Shown: positions 41,334 to 51,816, counted from the stretch's first letter. The stretch: 64,000 nt of DNA from Chitinophagaceae bacterium (GCA_947488765.1 CANLAE010000001.1:248001-312000); one strand, 5' to 3'. Numbers and translations: made by a program. The notes: generated from the letters alone by a model not told the origin.

Positions 41334-44300
41334 ATGGAGAAAAAGCATTGGCAAAGTTTCGGTGAGCTGAATAACTCTGAAGCGTTTCAGCAATCTGCAA
41401 AAGATGAGTTTCGTGAAGAACTGCCTTTTGAAGCAGCGGATAATGGCTTCTTAGAAACCAAAGCACCACGCCGTGATTTCTTAAAATATTTGGGCTTTAG
41501 TACAGCTGCTGCAGCTGTTGCAGCAAGTTGTGAAGTGCCAGTAAAAAAGGCAATCCCTTTCGCCAACAGACCAGAAGATATCGTTCCTGGCGTTAGTAAT
41601 TATTATGCAACTACTTATGTACAAGATGGTGATGCAGTAAGCATTGTAGCCAAAGTACGCGATGGTCGTCCAATTAAAATTGAAGGAAATGAAATGTCTT
41701 CAATTACCAAAGGTGGTACATCTGCAAGAGTTCAGGCTTCTGTTTTAGATTTATATGATGGAGCAAGATTACGTTTTCCTGCAATTGATGGAAAGGAAGT
41801 AACTTTTGAAGCAATGGATCAGGCAATTGCTACTGTAATGAGTGGTGTTTCAAATCCTGTGTTATTAACAAGCACTGTAAATTCTCCTTCATCATTAGCA
41901 GTAATACAACAATTTTTAGCAAAATATCCAACCGGTAAACACGTTACTTATGATGCTGTTTCATACAGTGGCATCTTGTTGGCAAATGAAGCCAATTACG
42001 GTAAAAAAGCAATACCTAATTATAAGTTTGATAACGCCAAAGTAATTGTAAGTTTAGGTGCTGATTTCTTAGGTACCTGGATTAGTCCTGTTGAATTTGC
42101 AAAACAATATTCAAAAGGTAAAAAATTATCTGATACCAATTTAGAAATGAGCAAGCACTATCATTTTGAAAGTGTAGCAAGTTTAACCGGTAGTAATGCC
42201 GATGAAAGATTTTTACACCGTCCAAGTGAAATAGGAGCTGTAGCAAATGCTTTATTGGCTGCTGTAAATGGGGGGTCTATCAATATTTCTGATAGTAAAT
42301 TAAAAGCAGGAATAGAAAAAGCAGCAAAAGCGTTACTTGCGAATAAAGGCCAATCACTAGTGGTTGCTGGCAGCAATGATGTGAATGTACAAATTGTTGT
42401 AAATGCTATTAATGAAGCTGTTCAATCAAATGGTAAAACAATTGACTGGAGCGTTTCAAATACAGTTCGTGCGGGTATTGATGCAGAATTTGCAGCTTTA
42501 GTAGATGCGATGAATGCAGGTACTGTAGGCGCTTTAATGATCTATGGCGCAAACCCTGTTTATTCATGGGTTGATGCTTCGAAAGTAAAATCAGGTTTAG
42601 ATAAAGTAAAAGTGAAAATTTCATTCAGCGAAAAAGCAGATGAAACAACACAATTGTGTAAATATGTAATTCCATCTCATCATTATTTAGAATCTTGGGG
42701 AGATGCTGAAATAAAAACAGGTCATTATTCATTTATTCAACCTACTATCAATCCATTATTCAAAACTCGCCAATGGCAGGACAATTTGTTGAAATGGAGT
42801 GGTGCATCGGTTGATTATGCTGTTTTTGTAAAACAATTCTGGATTGCAAAAGTAGGTAGTGAAAATGCCTGGGATAAATTATTACAAGATGGTGTAAATG
42901 TTGTTGCCGAAGCTAACGCAGGTGCTGCATTTAACAGTTCTTCTGTTGCTGGTGCAGTTGCAAAAATTACTGCATATAAAGTTAGCACTGGTACAGAATT
43001 ACAATTGTATCAAAAGGTTGCAATTGGTGCGGGACAAGGTGCTTCAAATCCTTGGTTACAAGAAATGCCAGATCCAATAACAAGAGCAACATGGGATAAC
43101 TACCTGATTGTTTCTCCTGCAATGGCTAAAACTTTATTGGGAATAGATTTAAGCAATAATGGTCAAGCAGATAGTTACGAAGTAAATCCTCCTAAAAAGG
43201 TTGTTTCAATTAAAGCAAATGGTAAAACAATACAATTACCTGCATTAATTATTCCGGGTACACATCCTTCAACAGTTGGTATTGCAGTTGGTTATGGTAG
43301 AGATGCGAAAGTTGGACGTGCTGCAATGGAAGATGAAACCAAATCAGTAGGTGTTAATGTATTTCCTTTAGCCGGAATCGTTGATGGAACTGTGAGTTAT
43401 AATGTTAGTGATATTACTTTAACCGCTACTACAGAAAAACATCCTGTTGCTTTAACGCAAACACATAATATTTATGATACACCTCAAGGTAATCGTACTG
43501 AGGTGATGAAAGAATTGACACTTGCCGAACTAAAGCACAATCCTAAAGAAGTATTAGAAGAGAGAGAAAAGGAATTGGCACCTTATGGAGGTTTGGCAAA
43601 CTTTAAAGAAGACGGAAGTATTTACAAACCAATTGACAAGCCTGGAATTAAATGGGGAATGAGCATTGATTTAAATGCTTGTAATGGTTGTGGTGCTTGC
43701 GTTGTAGCTTGTAGTGCCGAAAACAACGTATCGGTTGTGGGCAAGAGTGAAGTATTGCGTTTTCATGATATGGCTTGGTTAAGGATTGACAGATATTACA
43801 GCGGAGATGTTGAAAATCCAAAAGTAGTATTCCAACCATTGATGTGCCAACATTGTGACAATGCACCTTGCGAAAACGTTTGTCCGGTTGCAGCAACCAA
43901 TCATAGCAGTGAAGGGTTGAATCAAATGACTTACAACCGTTGTATTGGTACAAGATATTGCGCTAACAACTGTCCGTATAAAGTACGTCGTTTTAACTGG
44001 GCTGATTATACAGGGGCTGATAGCTTCGCAAATAATCAAGGCGAGTTGAATGATACAATTCATTACATGAATGAAGATTTAACAAGAATGGTGTTGAACC
44101 CTGATGTTACTGTTCGTTCTCGTGGTGTAATTGAAAAATGTTCTTTCTGTGTTCAACGTTTACAAGAAGGTAAATTGAAAGCGAAGAAAGAAAGTCGTCC
44201 ATTGAAAACCGGTGAAAATAATGAGTGGGATTTGAAAGTTGCTTGTCAACAATCTTGCCCTGCAGAAGCGATTGTATTTGGTAATGTGAATGATAAGAAT

Positions 44301-44432
44301 AGTGCGGTTTCTATGCATAGAGGAACAAACAACAATCGTTTATTCTATTCATTAGAACAATTGCATGTATTGCCTAATGTTAGCTATATGGCTAAAGTTA
44401 GAAATATTGAAAGCGAAGTACACGAAGGTTAA
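41334..44432 (+). CDS. actB: Alternative complex III subunit B (iron-sulfur, TAT-exported)
   Basis: A 1032-residue subunit combining a molybdopterin-oxidoreductase-like domain that lacks a cofactor in known ACIII structures (about residues 70-750) with a C-terminal ferredoxin-like domain carrying four clusters. The signal is RRDFLKYLGFSTAAAAVAAS, a TAT-type motif near residue 45. Cluster motifs are CNGCGACVVACSAENN, CQHCDNAPCENVCPVA, CIGTRYCANNCPYK and CSFC...CQQSCPAEA. It hands electrons from the quinol site towards the heme subunits. It is followed after 163 bases by actC. Confidence 0.93.
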   Translation: MEKKHWQSFGELNNSEAFQQSAKDEFREELPFEAADNGFLETKAPRRDFLKYLGFSTAAAAVAASCEVPVKKAIPFANRPEDIVPGVSNYYATTYVQDGDAVSIVAKVRDGRPIKIEGNEMSSITKGGTSARVQASVLDLYDGARLRFPAIDGKEVTFEAMDQAIATVMSGVSNPVLLTSTVNSPSSLAVIQQFLAKYPTGKHVTYDAVSYSGILLANEANYGKKAIPNYKFDNAKVIVSLGADFLGTWISPVEFAKQYSKGKKLSDTNLEMSKHYHFESVASLTGSNADERFLHRPSEIGAVANALLAAVNGGSINISDSKLKAGIEKAAKALLANKGQSLVVAGSNDVNVQIVVNAINEAVQSNGKTIDWSVSNTVRAGIDAEFAALVDAMNAGTVGALMIYGANPVYSWVDASKVKSGLDKVKVKISFSEKADETTQLCKYVIPSHHYLESWGDAEIKTGHYSFIQPTINPLFKTRQWQDNLLKWSGASVDYAVFVKQFWIAKVGSENAWDKLLQDGVNVVAEANAGAAFNSSSVAGAVAKITAYKVSTGTELQLYQKVAIGAGQGASNPWLQEMPDPITRATWDNYLIVSPAMAKTLLGIDLSNNGQADSYEVNPPKKVVSIKANGKTIQLPALIIPGTHPSTVGIAVGYGRDAKVGRAAMEDETKSVGVNVFPLAGIVDGTVSYNVSDITLTATTEKHPVALTQTHNIYDTPQGNRTEVMKELTLAELKHNPKEVLEEREKELAPYGGLANFKEDGSIYKPIDKPGIKWGMSIDLNACNGCGACVVACSAENNVSVVGKSEVLRFHDMAWLRIDRYYSGDVENPKVVFQPLMCQHCDNAPCENVCPVAATNHSSEGLNQMTYNRCIGTRYCANNCPYKVRRFNWADYTGADSFANNQGELNDTIHYMNEDLTRMVLNPDVTVRSRGVIEKCSFCVQRLQEGKLKAKKESRPLKTGENNEWDLKVACQQSCPAEAIVFGNVNDKNSAVSMHRGTNNNRLFYSLEQLHVLPNVSYMAKVRNIESEVHEG

Positions 44433-44595
44433 AATTTTGTATTCAATGTAAAAGTTGAATGAAGAATAAAGTGTTGAAGTGTGCGACGCAACAAAAGGAA
44501 CATAGTAGTTCACGAGCTCGGTTCATAAACATAAAAAATTCAGAATCTCCAACTAGAAAAATTGGGTTGGTGATGAGAAAAAAAGTTGATTTAAT

Positions 44596-46035
44596 ATGAG
44601 TGTAAAGTACGAATCACAATTAAGGGAACCATTGGTTTATGGTAATAAAACTTACCATGATGTTACAGAAGACATTGTACGCCCTATTGAAGCAAAACCC
44701 AGTAAACTTTGGTATATTGGTTTTTATATCTCTGTATGTTTATTGATGTTTGGTGTTTACAGCGTTTACCGTGAGGTGACTTATGGTATTGGGCAGTGGA
44801 ACCTGAACAAAACAATTGGTTGGGGTTGGGATATTACCAACTTCGTATGGTGGGTAGGGATTGGTCATGCGGGAACATTGATTTCTGCGATTTTATTGTT
44901 GTTTAGACAAGGTTGGAGAACAGGAGTAAACCGTGCTGCTGAGGCGATGACCATTTTTGCGGTAATGTGTGCGGGTCAGTTCCCGATATTTCACATGGGT
45001 CGTGTTTGGATGGCATTCTTTGTATTACCTTATCCTAATAGTCGTGGTCCATTATGGGTAAACTTTAATAGTCCATTGTTGTGGGACGTGTTTGCGATTT
45101 CAACTTATTTTACAGTATCACTTTTATTCTGGTATTCGGGATTAATTCCGGATTTTGCAACTGTTCGTGATAGAGCAAAAACCAAATTACGCAAACATTT
45201 ATATGGTGTTGCAGCATTTGGCTGGACTGGTAGTACTAAGCATTGGCAACGTCATGAGAGTTTATCATTGGTGTTGGCTGGTTTAAGTACTCCGTTGGTA
45301 TTATCGGTACATACAATCGTATCTTTTGACTTTGCAACCTCAGTAATTCCGGGTTGGCATACAACTATCTTTCCTCCTTATTTCGTAGCGGGTGCGATAT
45401 TCTCGGGCTTTGCAATGGTACAATCTTTAATGGTTGTGGTAAGAAAAGTATTTGGATTGACAGATTATATCACAATGGGTCATATTGAGGCAATGAATAA
45501 AGTAATTGTATTAACAGGATCAATTGTAGGTATTGCCTATTTAACTGAATTATTCATGGGTTGGTATTCTCAAAATAAATATGAGGGATACACCTTCTGG
45601 TATAGCCGTGCAAACTTATTCAGTCCTTATGGCTGGAGCTATTGGGGAATGATGGCTTGTAACGTATTGAGCCCACAAATTTTCTGGTTCAGAAAAATGA
45701 GAAGAAATTTATTCGTAACATTCTTCATGAGTGTGTTGGTAAATATTGGTATGTGGTTTGAGCGTTTTGTAATCATTGTAACTTCAATTTATCGTGATTA
45801 TTTACCAAGTAGCTGGTCTGTGTATTATAGTCCTTCTATCTGGGAGATAGGTTTTTACTTAGGTACATTCGGATTGTTCTTTACTTGCTTCTTCTTGTTT
45901 GCAAAATATTTCCCAACTATTGCAATTGCAGAGATTAAGTATGTATTGAAAACAACTGGAGAAAGCTATAAGGATAACATGGCGACTATTGAGCAAAAAC
46001 AAGCAGATGAATTTGCACATGAGTACGCACATTAA
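44596..46035 (+). CDS. actC: Alternative complex III subunit C (NrfD-like)
   Basis: A 479-residue polytopic membrane protein of the NrfD/PsrC family with about ten hydrophobic helices. Recognisable parts are WWVGIGHAGTLISAILLLFR, HMGRVWMAFFVLPYPNSRGP and VLAGLSTPLVLSVHTIVSFD, which form the quinol-binding half of ACIII. The N-terminus EPLVYGNKTYHDVTEDI is cytoplasmic. A 163-base gap after actB contains no gene. It pairs with ActF, a second NrfD-like subunit encoded downstream. Confidence 0.93.
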   Translation: MSVKYESQLREPLVYGNKTYHDVTEDIVRPIEAKPSKLWYIGFYISVCLLMFGVYSVYREVTYGIGQWNLNKTIGWGWDITNFVWWVGIGHAGTLISAILLLFRQGWRTGVNRAAEAMTIFAVMCAGQFPIFHMGRVWMAFFVLPYPNSRGPLWVNFNSPLLWDVFAISTYFTVSLLFWYSGLIPDFATVRDRAKTKLRKHLYGVAAFGWTGSTKHWQRHESLSLVLAGLSTPLVLSVHTIVSFDFATSVIPGWHTTIFPPYFVAGAIFSGFAMVQSLMVVVRKVFGLTDYITMGHIEAMNKVIVLTGSIVGIAYLTELFMGWYSQNKYEGYTFWYSRANLFSPYGWSYWGMMACNVLSPQIFWFRKMRRNLFVTFFMSVLVNIGMWFERFVIIVTSIYRDYLPSSWSVYYSPSIWEIGFYLGTFGLFFTCFFLFAKYFPTIAIAEIKYVLKTTGESYKDNMATIEQKQADEFAHEYAH

Positions 46036-46106
46036 ACCGTGAGAACTTATGTCGTTGAACATATGAATTTGAACTGATAACATTTGACTTTTGAATAATA
46101 AACAAT

Positions 46107-46688
46107 ATGGCAAAAAAGAAATTTGTAGTTGGCTGTTTCGATAACGAGGATGTATTATTTCCTGCAGTTAAAAAAGTACGAACTACCGGATATAAAATTA
46201 AAGATGTGTTCACACCATTTGCAGTACATGGTTTGGACCATGCATTGGGAATGAGAGAAACAAGTTTACACACAGCCGGTTTTATTTATGGTATTACCGG
46301 AACGACAACAGCATTGAGTTGTATCAGTTGGATTTTTACAAAAGACTGGCCTTTGGATATTGGTGGTAAACCACATTTCGCTTTACCAGCTTGGATACCA
46401 ATTATGTTTGAGTTGACTGTATTATTTGCAGCAGTTGGAATGGTTCTTACATTTTGTTACTTATGTCAATTAGCTCCTTTTGTAAAAAAGCATCATTTTC
46501 ATTTAAGAGCTACTGATGATTTGTTTGTAATGGTAATAGAATGTACAGAGAATACGAATACCGAAGATTTAAAAGCATTCCTTACCAATAATGGCGCAAT
46601 TGAAACTGATGTACAAATGGCAGAAGAAGGTTGGTGGATAGGAAGATACGATAAGGATGAAGTATTATTTGAAGGAGCAACAGCATAA
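46107..46688 (+). CDS. actD: Alternative complex III subunit D (DUF3341)
   Basis: A 193-residue DUF3341 protein. It starts MAKKKFVVGCFDNEDVLFPA, continues with KDVFTPFAVHGLDHALGMRE (the family signature) and has two membrane segments around residues 60-80 and 100-125. The C-terminal domain returns to the membrane face (DLFVMVIECTENTNTEDLKA). It supports the complex structurally. 71 bases separate it from actC and 23 from actE. Confidence 0.92.
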   Translation: MAKKKFVVGCFDNEDVLFPAVKKVRTTGYKIKDVFTPFAVHGLDHALGMRETSLHTAGFIYGITGTTTALSCISWIFTKDWPLDIGGKPHFALPAWIPIMFELTVLFAAVGMVLTFCYLCQLAPFVKKHHFHLRATDDLFVMVIECTENTNTEDLKAFLTNNGAIETDVQMAEEGWWIGRYDKDEVLFEGATA

Positions 46689-46711
46689 ACAGTATATTTT
46701 TTATAACTAAT

Positions 46712-47347
46712 TTGAAGATGAAAAAAATATCTATCATAGCATTTTTAATTACAGTAATTGCAATAGTTAGTTGCAGCGACATTAAGCGTAAACCGAATAG
46801 TATTTATATGCCCGATATGGCATATAGCAGAGCTTATGAAACGTATGCAGATCACAGCAATCTTGCAGATAAAGGAATTTTTTACAACAACCGACCTGTA
46901 AAAGGAACAATTGCACGTGGGGAAGAAATGCCTTTCCCGTTAGAAATGGATGCAAGTGGTGATACTGCAAATTACGTAGCATCAAAGTCAATTGTAAATC
47001 CAATTGATTCATTAACTAAAGCTGAAACAACTGAAGCAGAAAGAATATACTTAATCAATTGTGGTATTTGTCATGGAAAAGCATTGGATGGAAATGGTCC
47101 TTTGTATAAAGGTGGTGAAGGTCCTTATCCTGCAAAACCTGCTACATTAGTAGGTGATGCAAAATACGAGGCAATGCCTGCCGGTCAAATGTTTTATTCA
47201 TTAACCTATGGTAAAAACACAATGGGTAGTTATGCTTCTCAATTGAGTAAAAAGCAACGCTGGCAAGTGATTGCTTATATCAAAGCAAAACAAAAAGCTG
47301 CTAAAGCAACTGCTGCACCCGCTACAGATGCAATGGCAACAAAATAA
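46712..47347 (+). CDS. actE: Alternative complex III subunit E (monoheme cytochrome c lipoprotein)
   Basis: A 211-residue cytochrome c lipoprotein. The lipobox AIVSCSD anchors it to the membrane, and a single CGICH heme motif occurs at about residue 118, with a likely axial Met in MGSYASQLSKKQRW. The start includes DMAYSRAYETYADHSNLADK and the promiscuous linker with KGTIARGEEMPFPLEMDASG. It probably carries electrons out of ACIII towards the oxidase next door. The C-terminus is Ala/Lys-rich. Confidence 0.92.
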   Translation: MKMKKISIIAFLITVIAIVSCSDIKRKPNSIYMPDMAYSRAYETYADHSNLADKGIFYNNRPVKGTIARGEEMPFPLEMDASGDTANYVASKSIVNPIDSLTKAETTEAERIYLINCGICHGKALDGNGPLYKGGEGPYPAKPATLVGDAKYEAMPAGQMFYSLTYGKNTMGSYASQLSKKQRWQVIAYIKAKQKAAKATAAPATDAMATK

Positions 47348-47420
47348 AAAGGGTACACATTAATTAGAAATAGATTTAATGAGTGTTACAACTCAGGCTG
47401 ACAAGAAAAAATAATTTACA

Positions 47421-48647
47421 ATGGCATCTATTAGACAAAGTTTTGAGATTCCCGGTAAAATGAAAACATGGTCATTTGCTTTAATGGGCATTGGCATCGT
47501 TGCATTAATTGCAGGGTTTGTTACTAAAGGAATGAGTAAGGATCACCATGAACAAGACATTTTTTTAGGAACATTAATGTATAATACGATATTCTGGACA
47601 TTAGTTTGTAATGCCAGTATGTTCTTTTTATGTGTTACTACTATGGCTTGGGGTGGTTGGCAACAATCATTCAGAAGAATTCCTGAAGCAATCTCTACTA
47701 TGGTGCCAATTTTTGGTGCTATTACTTTAGTAGTGCTTTTGTATGTAGCATTTTCTGGAAGTCATATTTATCATTGGACAGATACTGTTGCTGTAGCAAA
47801 TGATCCGATTCTGAAAGGGAAATCCGGGTTTCTAAATATTAAATTCTTTACTATTTGGACAGTCCTAGCAATTGTGCTTTGGAGTTTCTTAGGTTGGAGA
47901 ATGAGAAAATTAAGTGCGCAAGCAGATGAAGCAGCAATGGATGGTGAAACCGGAGCAAAATTTATTTTAAGCAATACTGTTCGTGCTGCAACTTTTTTAG
48001 TTTGGTTTGGATTAACAGTTGGTAGCACAGTACCTTGGTTGTGGATGATGAGTATCGATGCACATTGGTATAGCACCATGTACAGCTGGTACAACTTTGC
48101 AAGCACATTCGTTGCAGGAATGAGCCTTGTTGCATTATGGGTAATTTACCTAAAAAATAAAGGGTATTTAGAATATACTAACCAAGAACATCTGCATGAT
48201 GTAGGTAAATTCATGTTTGCATTTTCTGTATTCTGGACTTACTTATGGTTTTCACAATACATGCTTATTTGGTATAGCAACCAACCCGAAGAAACAATTT
48301 ATTTCAAACACAGAGTTCAAGGACCATACAAAGGAATATTCTTCCTAAACCTAATAATCAACTTTATTTGTCCTTTGTTGATATTAATGAAGCGTTCTGC
48401 GAAGAGAAATTACACACTTGTTACATTCATGGCAGTATTGATTATTTTTGGTCATTGGATTGATTATTACCAACAAATAATGGGAAGCATCAGCAAAGAA
48501 CATGTAACAATGGGTTGGTTAGATTTTGGAATTCTAAGCTTATTTGTAGGTATGATGATTTTTGGAGTAAGCAAAGCATTGGCAAGTAAACCTTTGATAC
48601 CTAAATATCATCCGTTCTTAAAAGAAAGTATTGTTCATCATACTTAA
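47421..48647 (+). CDS. actF: Alternative complex III subunit F (quinol:cytochrome c oxidoreductase)
   Basis: A 408-residue polytopic membrane protein with about ten helices, related to ActC but smaller and more diverged. Markers are FLGTLMYNTIFWTLVCNASM, TTMAWGGWQQSFRRIPEAIS, VPWLWMMSIDAHWYSTMYSW and WFSQYMLIWYSNQPEETIYF. It is the last act gene, 94 bases before coxB, so the act and cox genes form one respiratory cluster. Confidence 0.92.
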   Translation: MASIRQSFEIPGKMKTWSFALMGIGIVALIAGFVTKGMSKDHHEQDIFLGTLMYNTIFWTLVCNASMFFLCVTTMAWGGWQQSFRRIPEAISTMVPIFGAITLVVLLYVAFSGSHIYHWTDTVAVANDPILKGKSGFLNIKFFTIWTVLAIVLWSFLGWRMRKLSAQADEAAMDGETGAKFILSNTVRAATFLVWFGLTVGSTVPWLWMMSIDAHWYSTMYSWYNFASTFVAGMSLVALWVIYLKNKGYLEYTNQEHLHDVGKFMFAFSVFWTYLWFSQYMLIWYSNQPEETIYFKHRVQGPYKGIFFLNLIINFICPLLILMKRSAKRNYTLVTFMAVLIIFGHWIDYYQQIMGSISKEHVTMGWLDFGILSLFVGMMIFGVSKALASKPLIPKYHPFLKESIVHHT

Positions 48648-48741
48648 TAAATTTTAAAATTAAATTCTGAAAATCAGAGATAGTTTTAAATACAAAATCG
48701 AAAGGATTTTTAATTGAAGAAAAGAAAATAGTTTATAGACC

Positions 48742-49827
48742 ATGACAACTTTTTTAATCATAGCAGTAATCGTTTTATTTTTTGTAGTCGTTTTTCAGAT
48801 TGCAAAAGTGAGTGAGTATGTATCTGTAATTAAAGGCGAAGAAAATGCCAGAAAACAAAACAATAAAATCAATGGATTTTTAATGCTTGCTTTTATGATA
48901 CTTGGTTTGATTGGTGTTTGGTATTGCAACGAATTGTTGTTCAAAAAAACATTGTTGGCTTACCCTGCAGCTAGTAATCATGGTGAAAAAGTAGATGAGA
49001 TGCTTTGGCTGACAATTTGGGTTACTGGTAGTGTTTTTGTTGCTACTCAAATTCTATTATTTTGGTTTGCATTCAAATATCAAGAGAGTGATAAACGCAA
49101 AGTTTTCTTTTTTCCGCATAGCAATAAATTAGAAGCTTTATGGACTGTAGTTCCGGCAATTGTTTTAGCTGTATTGGTAATTATTGGTCTTAAAAATTGG
49201 TTTTCATTTACCGGTGAAGCTCCAGATAATGCTTTGCAAGTTGAAGTGGTAGGAAAACAATTTGGATGGGTTTTCAGATATGAAGGAGCTGATAAAAAGT
49301 TTGGAAAAAAGTATTACAAATTAATTAATGATGTAGATAATCCATTAGGTTTAATATGGAATGATAATGCTGAATTAAATTTGAAGGATGATGAAAAATC
49401 TCATGATGATATTGTTTTAACCCAAACAATGTACATCGTAAAAGACCGTCCTGTAAAATTAATTATTGGTAGTCGTGATGTAATACATGATGTTGGGTTA
49501 TCACATTTTCGCATGAAAATGGATGCTGTACCAGGAATACCAACTACTATGTGGTTTACTCCAAAATATACAACAACAGAAATGAAGAAAATTACCAACA
49601 ATCCAAACTTCGCATATGAAATTAGTTGCGATCAGATGTGTGGTAATGGACATTATTCTATGAAAGGAAACATTGAAGTTGTAACACAAGCAGAATTTGA
49701 TAAATGGATGGCTTCAAAACCAGCGGCATATGTATCAGCCCATCCTGAAAAAAATCCGAAAGCAGATTCAACAAAACCTGCCAGCGCTGCAATAGCAACC
49801 GCAGTAAAATCTGTAGTAAAAAATTAA
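48742..49827 (+). CDS. coxB: Cytochrome c oxidase subunit II
   Basis: A 361-residue oxidase subunit with the CuA electron-entry site. There is one extra N-terminal membrane segment (FLIIAVIVLFFVVVFQIAK) before the usual two. CuA ligands are in DVIHDVGLSHFRMKMDAVPG and SCDQMCGNGHYSMKG (Cys-x3-Cys-x3-His...Met). The C-terminus is an Ala/Lys-rich tail and no fused cytochrome c domain is present, unlike classical caa3 oxidases. Electrons probably arrive from ActE or ActA. Confidence 0.95.
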   Translation: MTTFLIIAVIVLFFVVVFQIAKVSEYVSVIKGEENARKQNNKINGFLMLAFMILGLIGVWYCNELLFKKTLLAYPAASNHGEKVDEMLWLTIWVTGSVFVATQILLFWFAFKYQESDKRKVFFFPHSNKLEALWTVVPAIVLAVLVIIGLKNWFSFTGEAPDNALQVEVVGKQFGWVFRYEGADKKFGKKYYKLINDVDNPLGLIWNDNAELNLKDDEKSHDDIVLTQTMYIVKDRPVKLIIGSRDVIHDVGLSHFRMKMDAVPGIPTTMWFTPKYTTTEMKKITNNPNFAYEISCDQMCGNGHYSMKGNIEVVTQAEFDKWMASKPAAYVSAHPEKNPKADSTKPASAAIATAVKSVVKN

Positions 49828-49899
49828 GAAAAACGCAACTGTTTTACCAAATAGTTGTTATAAAAAAATAGAAGAAAATAATATTAATACAATATTGAT

Positions 49900-51723
49900 A
49901 TGAGTAACGAAGCAGTACTTCAGGCAGAGTCAGCGATAGCTACACACCACGAAGCTCATGGTGAACATCATGACCATCACCATCAAGAAACTTTCATAAG
50001 TAAATATGTGTTTAGCATGGATCATAAAATGATTGCTAAACAATTTTTAATTACCGGAATGGTTTGGGCGGTAATTGGTGGGTTAATGAGTGTACTTTTC
50101 CGCTTGCAATTGGGTTATCCCGATACTTCATTTCCTTGGTTGGAGGATTTGTTGGGTAAGTTTTGGGCTGAAAAAGGACATATCACAGCACAGGGTTATT
50201 ATGCATTGGTAACAACGCACGGAACTGTGTTGGTATTTTTTGTATTAACTGCCGGTTTGAGCGGAACTTTCGCAAATTTCTTAATTCCATTACAAGTTGG
50301 TGCAAGAGATATGGCATCACCTTTTATGAATATGTTGAGCTATTGGTTTTTCTTTGCTGCAAGCATAGTAATGGTTTCATCCATTTTTGTAGAAACAGGA
50401 CCATTCAGTGGTGGCTGGACAGCTTATCCTCCTTTATCTGCATTAGGAGACGCTTCTCCTGGTAGTAAAACTGGTATGGATTTGTGGTTAGTTGCTATGG
50501 CATTGTTTGTTGTATCATCTTTATTGGGTGGTTTAAATTATATCGCTACAGTATTAAATATGCGTACCAAAGGAATGAGCATGACTAGATTGCCATTAAC
50601 TATTTGGGCATTATTTTTCACTGCAGTATTAGGGGTACTTTCTTTCCCTGTATTGCTTTCAGGTTTTATCCTTTTAATTTTCGATAGAAATTTTGGAACA
50701 AGTTTTTACTTGTCTGATATTTTCTTAACTACAACAAATACAGCTTTACCTAATGAAGGTGGAAGTGCAATTTTATTCCAACATTTATTTTGGTTCTTAG
50801 GTCATCCCGAAGTATATATTATCTTATTACCTGCAATGGGTATGGTAAGTGAAATATTATCTGTCAATTCCCGTAAGCCAATCTTTGGTTATATGGCAAT
50901 GATTGGTAGCTTGTTTGCAATTGCAATTCTTGCATTCTTAGTATGGGCGCATCATATGTTTGTAACGGGATTAAATCCTTTCTTAGGAAGCATTTTCGTA
51001 TTACTTACATTGTTAATTGCAGTACCAAGTGCTATTAAAGTATTTAACTGGCTTACAACTTTGTGGAGAGGTAATATTCGTTTTACACCTGCAATGATGT
51101 TTGCAATTGGGTTTGTAAGTTTATTTATTTCTGGTGGTTTAACAGGTATTTGGTTGGGTAACTCAGCATTAGATATTCACTTACACGATACTTATTTTGT
51201 AATTGCACACTTCCATATTGTAATGGGTGTTGCAAGTATGTTTGGAATGTTTGCCGGCGTTTACCACTGGTATCCTAAAATGTATGGCAGATACTTGAAT
51301 ACTTCGTTGGGTTATATTCACTTTTGGATTACAATGATTGGTGCATATTTAATTTTCTGGCCTATGCATTACGAAGGTTTAGCAGGTATGCCTCGTAGAT
51401 ATTATGATTACAGTATCTGGGAAAGTTTCAAAAACTTCGGTGAATTAAACAGATTCATCAGTACCGTTGCTATGATTGTATTTGCTGCACAGATATTATT
51501 TATCGCAAACTTCTTCTATAGCATTTGGAAAGGAAGAAAAGTAACTACTTTAAATCCATATGGATCAAATACATTAGAGTGGACTACACCAATCAATCCT
51601 GGTCATGGTAACTGGGTAGGAGAAATCCCTGAAGTTCATCGCTGGCCTTACGATTATGGTAAAGACGGGAAAGAATATACTTCTCAAACTACACCGGTAG
51701 GAGCAGATGAAAGTCATCATTAA
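49900..51723 (+). CDS. coxA: Cytochrome c oxidase subunit I
   Basis: A 607-residue heme-copper oxidase catalytic subunit with twelve or more helices. Heme a ligand THGTVLVFFVLTAG, CuB/crosslink FLGHPEVYIILLPAMG (His-Pro-Glu-Val-Tyr), WAHHMFVTG and HDTYFVIAHFHIVMG are all present, so the enzyme should be active. The N-terminus has an unusual His cluster (ATHHEAHGEHHDHHHQETF). The short C-terminus holds NPYGSNTLEWTTPINPGHGN. An intercistronic hairpin follows 50 bases after the stop. Confidence 0.96.
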   Translation: MSNEAVLQAESAIATHHEAHGEHHDHHHQETFISKYVFSMDHKMIAKQFLITGMVWAVIGGLMSVLFRLQLGYPDTSFPWLEDLLGKFWAEKGHITAQGYYALVTTHGTVLVFFVLTAGLSGTFANFLIPLQVGARDMASPFMNMLSYWFFFAASIVMVSSIFVETGPFSGGWTAYPPLSALGDASPGSKTGMDLWLVAMALFVVSSLLGGLNYIATVLNMRTKGMSMTRLPLTIWALFFTAVLGVLSFPVLLSGFILLIFDRNFGTSFYLSDIFLTTTNTALPNEGGSAILFQHLFWFLGHPEVYIILLPAMGMVSEILSVNSRKPIFGYMAMIGSLFAIAILAFLVWAHHMFVTGLNPFLGSIFVLLTLLIAVPSAIKVFNWLTTLWRGNIRFTPAMMFAIGFVSLFISGGLTGIWLGNSALDIHLHDTYFVIAHFHIVMGVASMFGMFAGVYHWYPKMYGRYLNTSLGYIHFWITMIGAYLIFWPMHYEGLAGMPRRYYDYSIWESFKNFGELNRFISTVAMIVFAAQILFIANFFYSIWKGRKVTTLNPYGSNTLEWTTPINPGHGNWVGEIPEVHRWPYDYGKDGKEYTSQTTPVGADESHH

Positions 51724-51773
51724 TCATCATTAATGTACTGTGTAAATCCTTATGCAGTTGAACAATACTTTGC

Positions 51774-51807
51774 AATGCTCCCGAATATTCGGGAGCATTA
51801 TTTTTCT
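51774..51807 (+). terminator. Hairpin between coxA and ctaB
   Basis: A 26-base perfect palindrome, AATGCTCCCGAATATTCGGG followed by AGCATT, runs into ATTTTTC. It may attenuate transcription into ctaB or mark RNA processing. Confidence 0.6.
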
Positions 51808-51816
51808 AAATATATA

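Noticed and set aside
43648-43953. Minus-strand open frame inside actB
   Set aside because: It is antisense to the iron-sulfur domain of ActB, which has clear motifs in the forward frame.
44433-44595. A small gene or RNA in the actB-actC gap
   Set aside because: No open frame, hairpin with T-run or known RNA shape was found; the GTGTGCGACGCAAC stretch may be spacer sequence.
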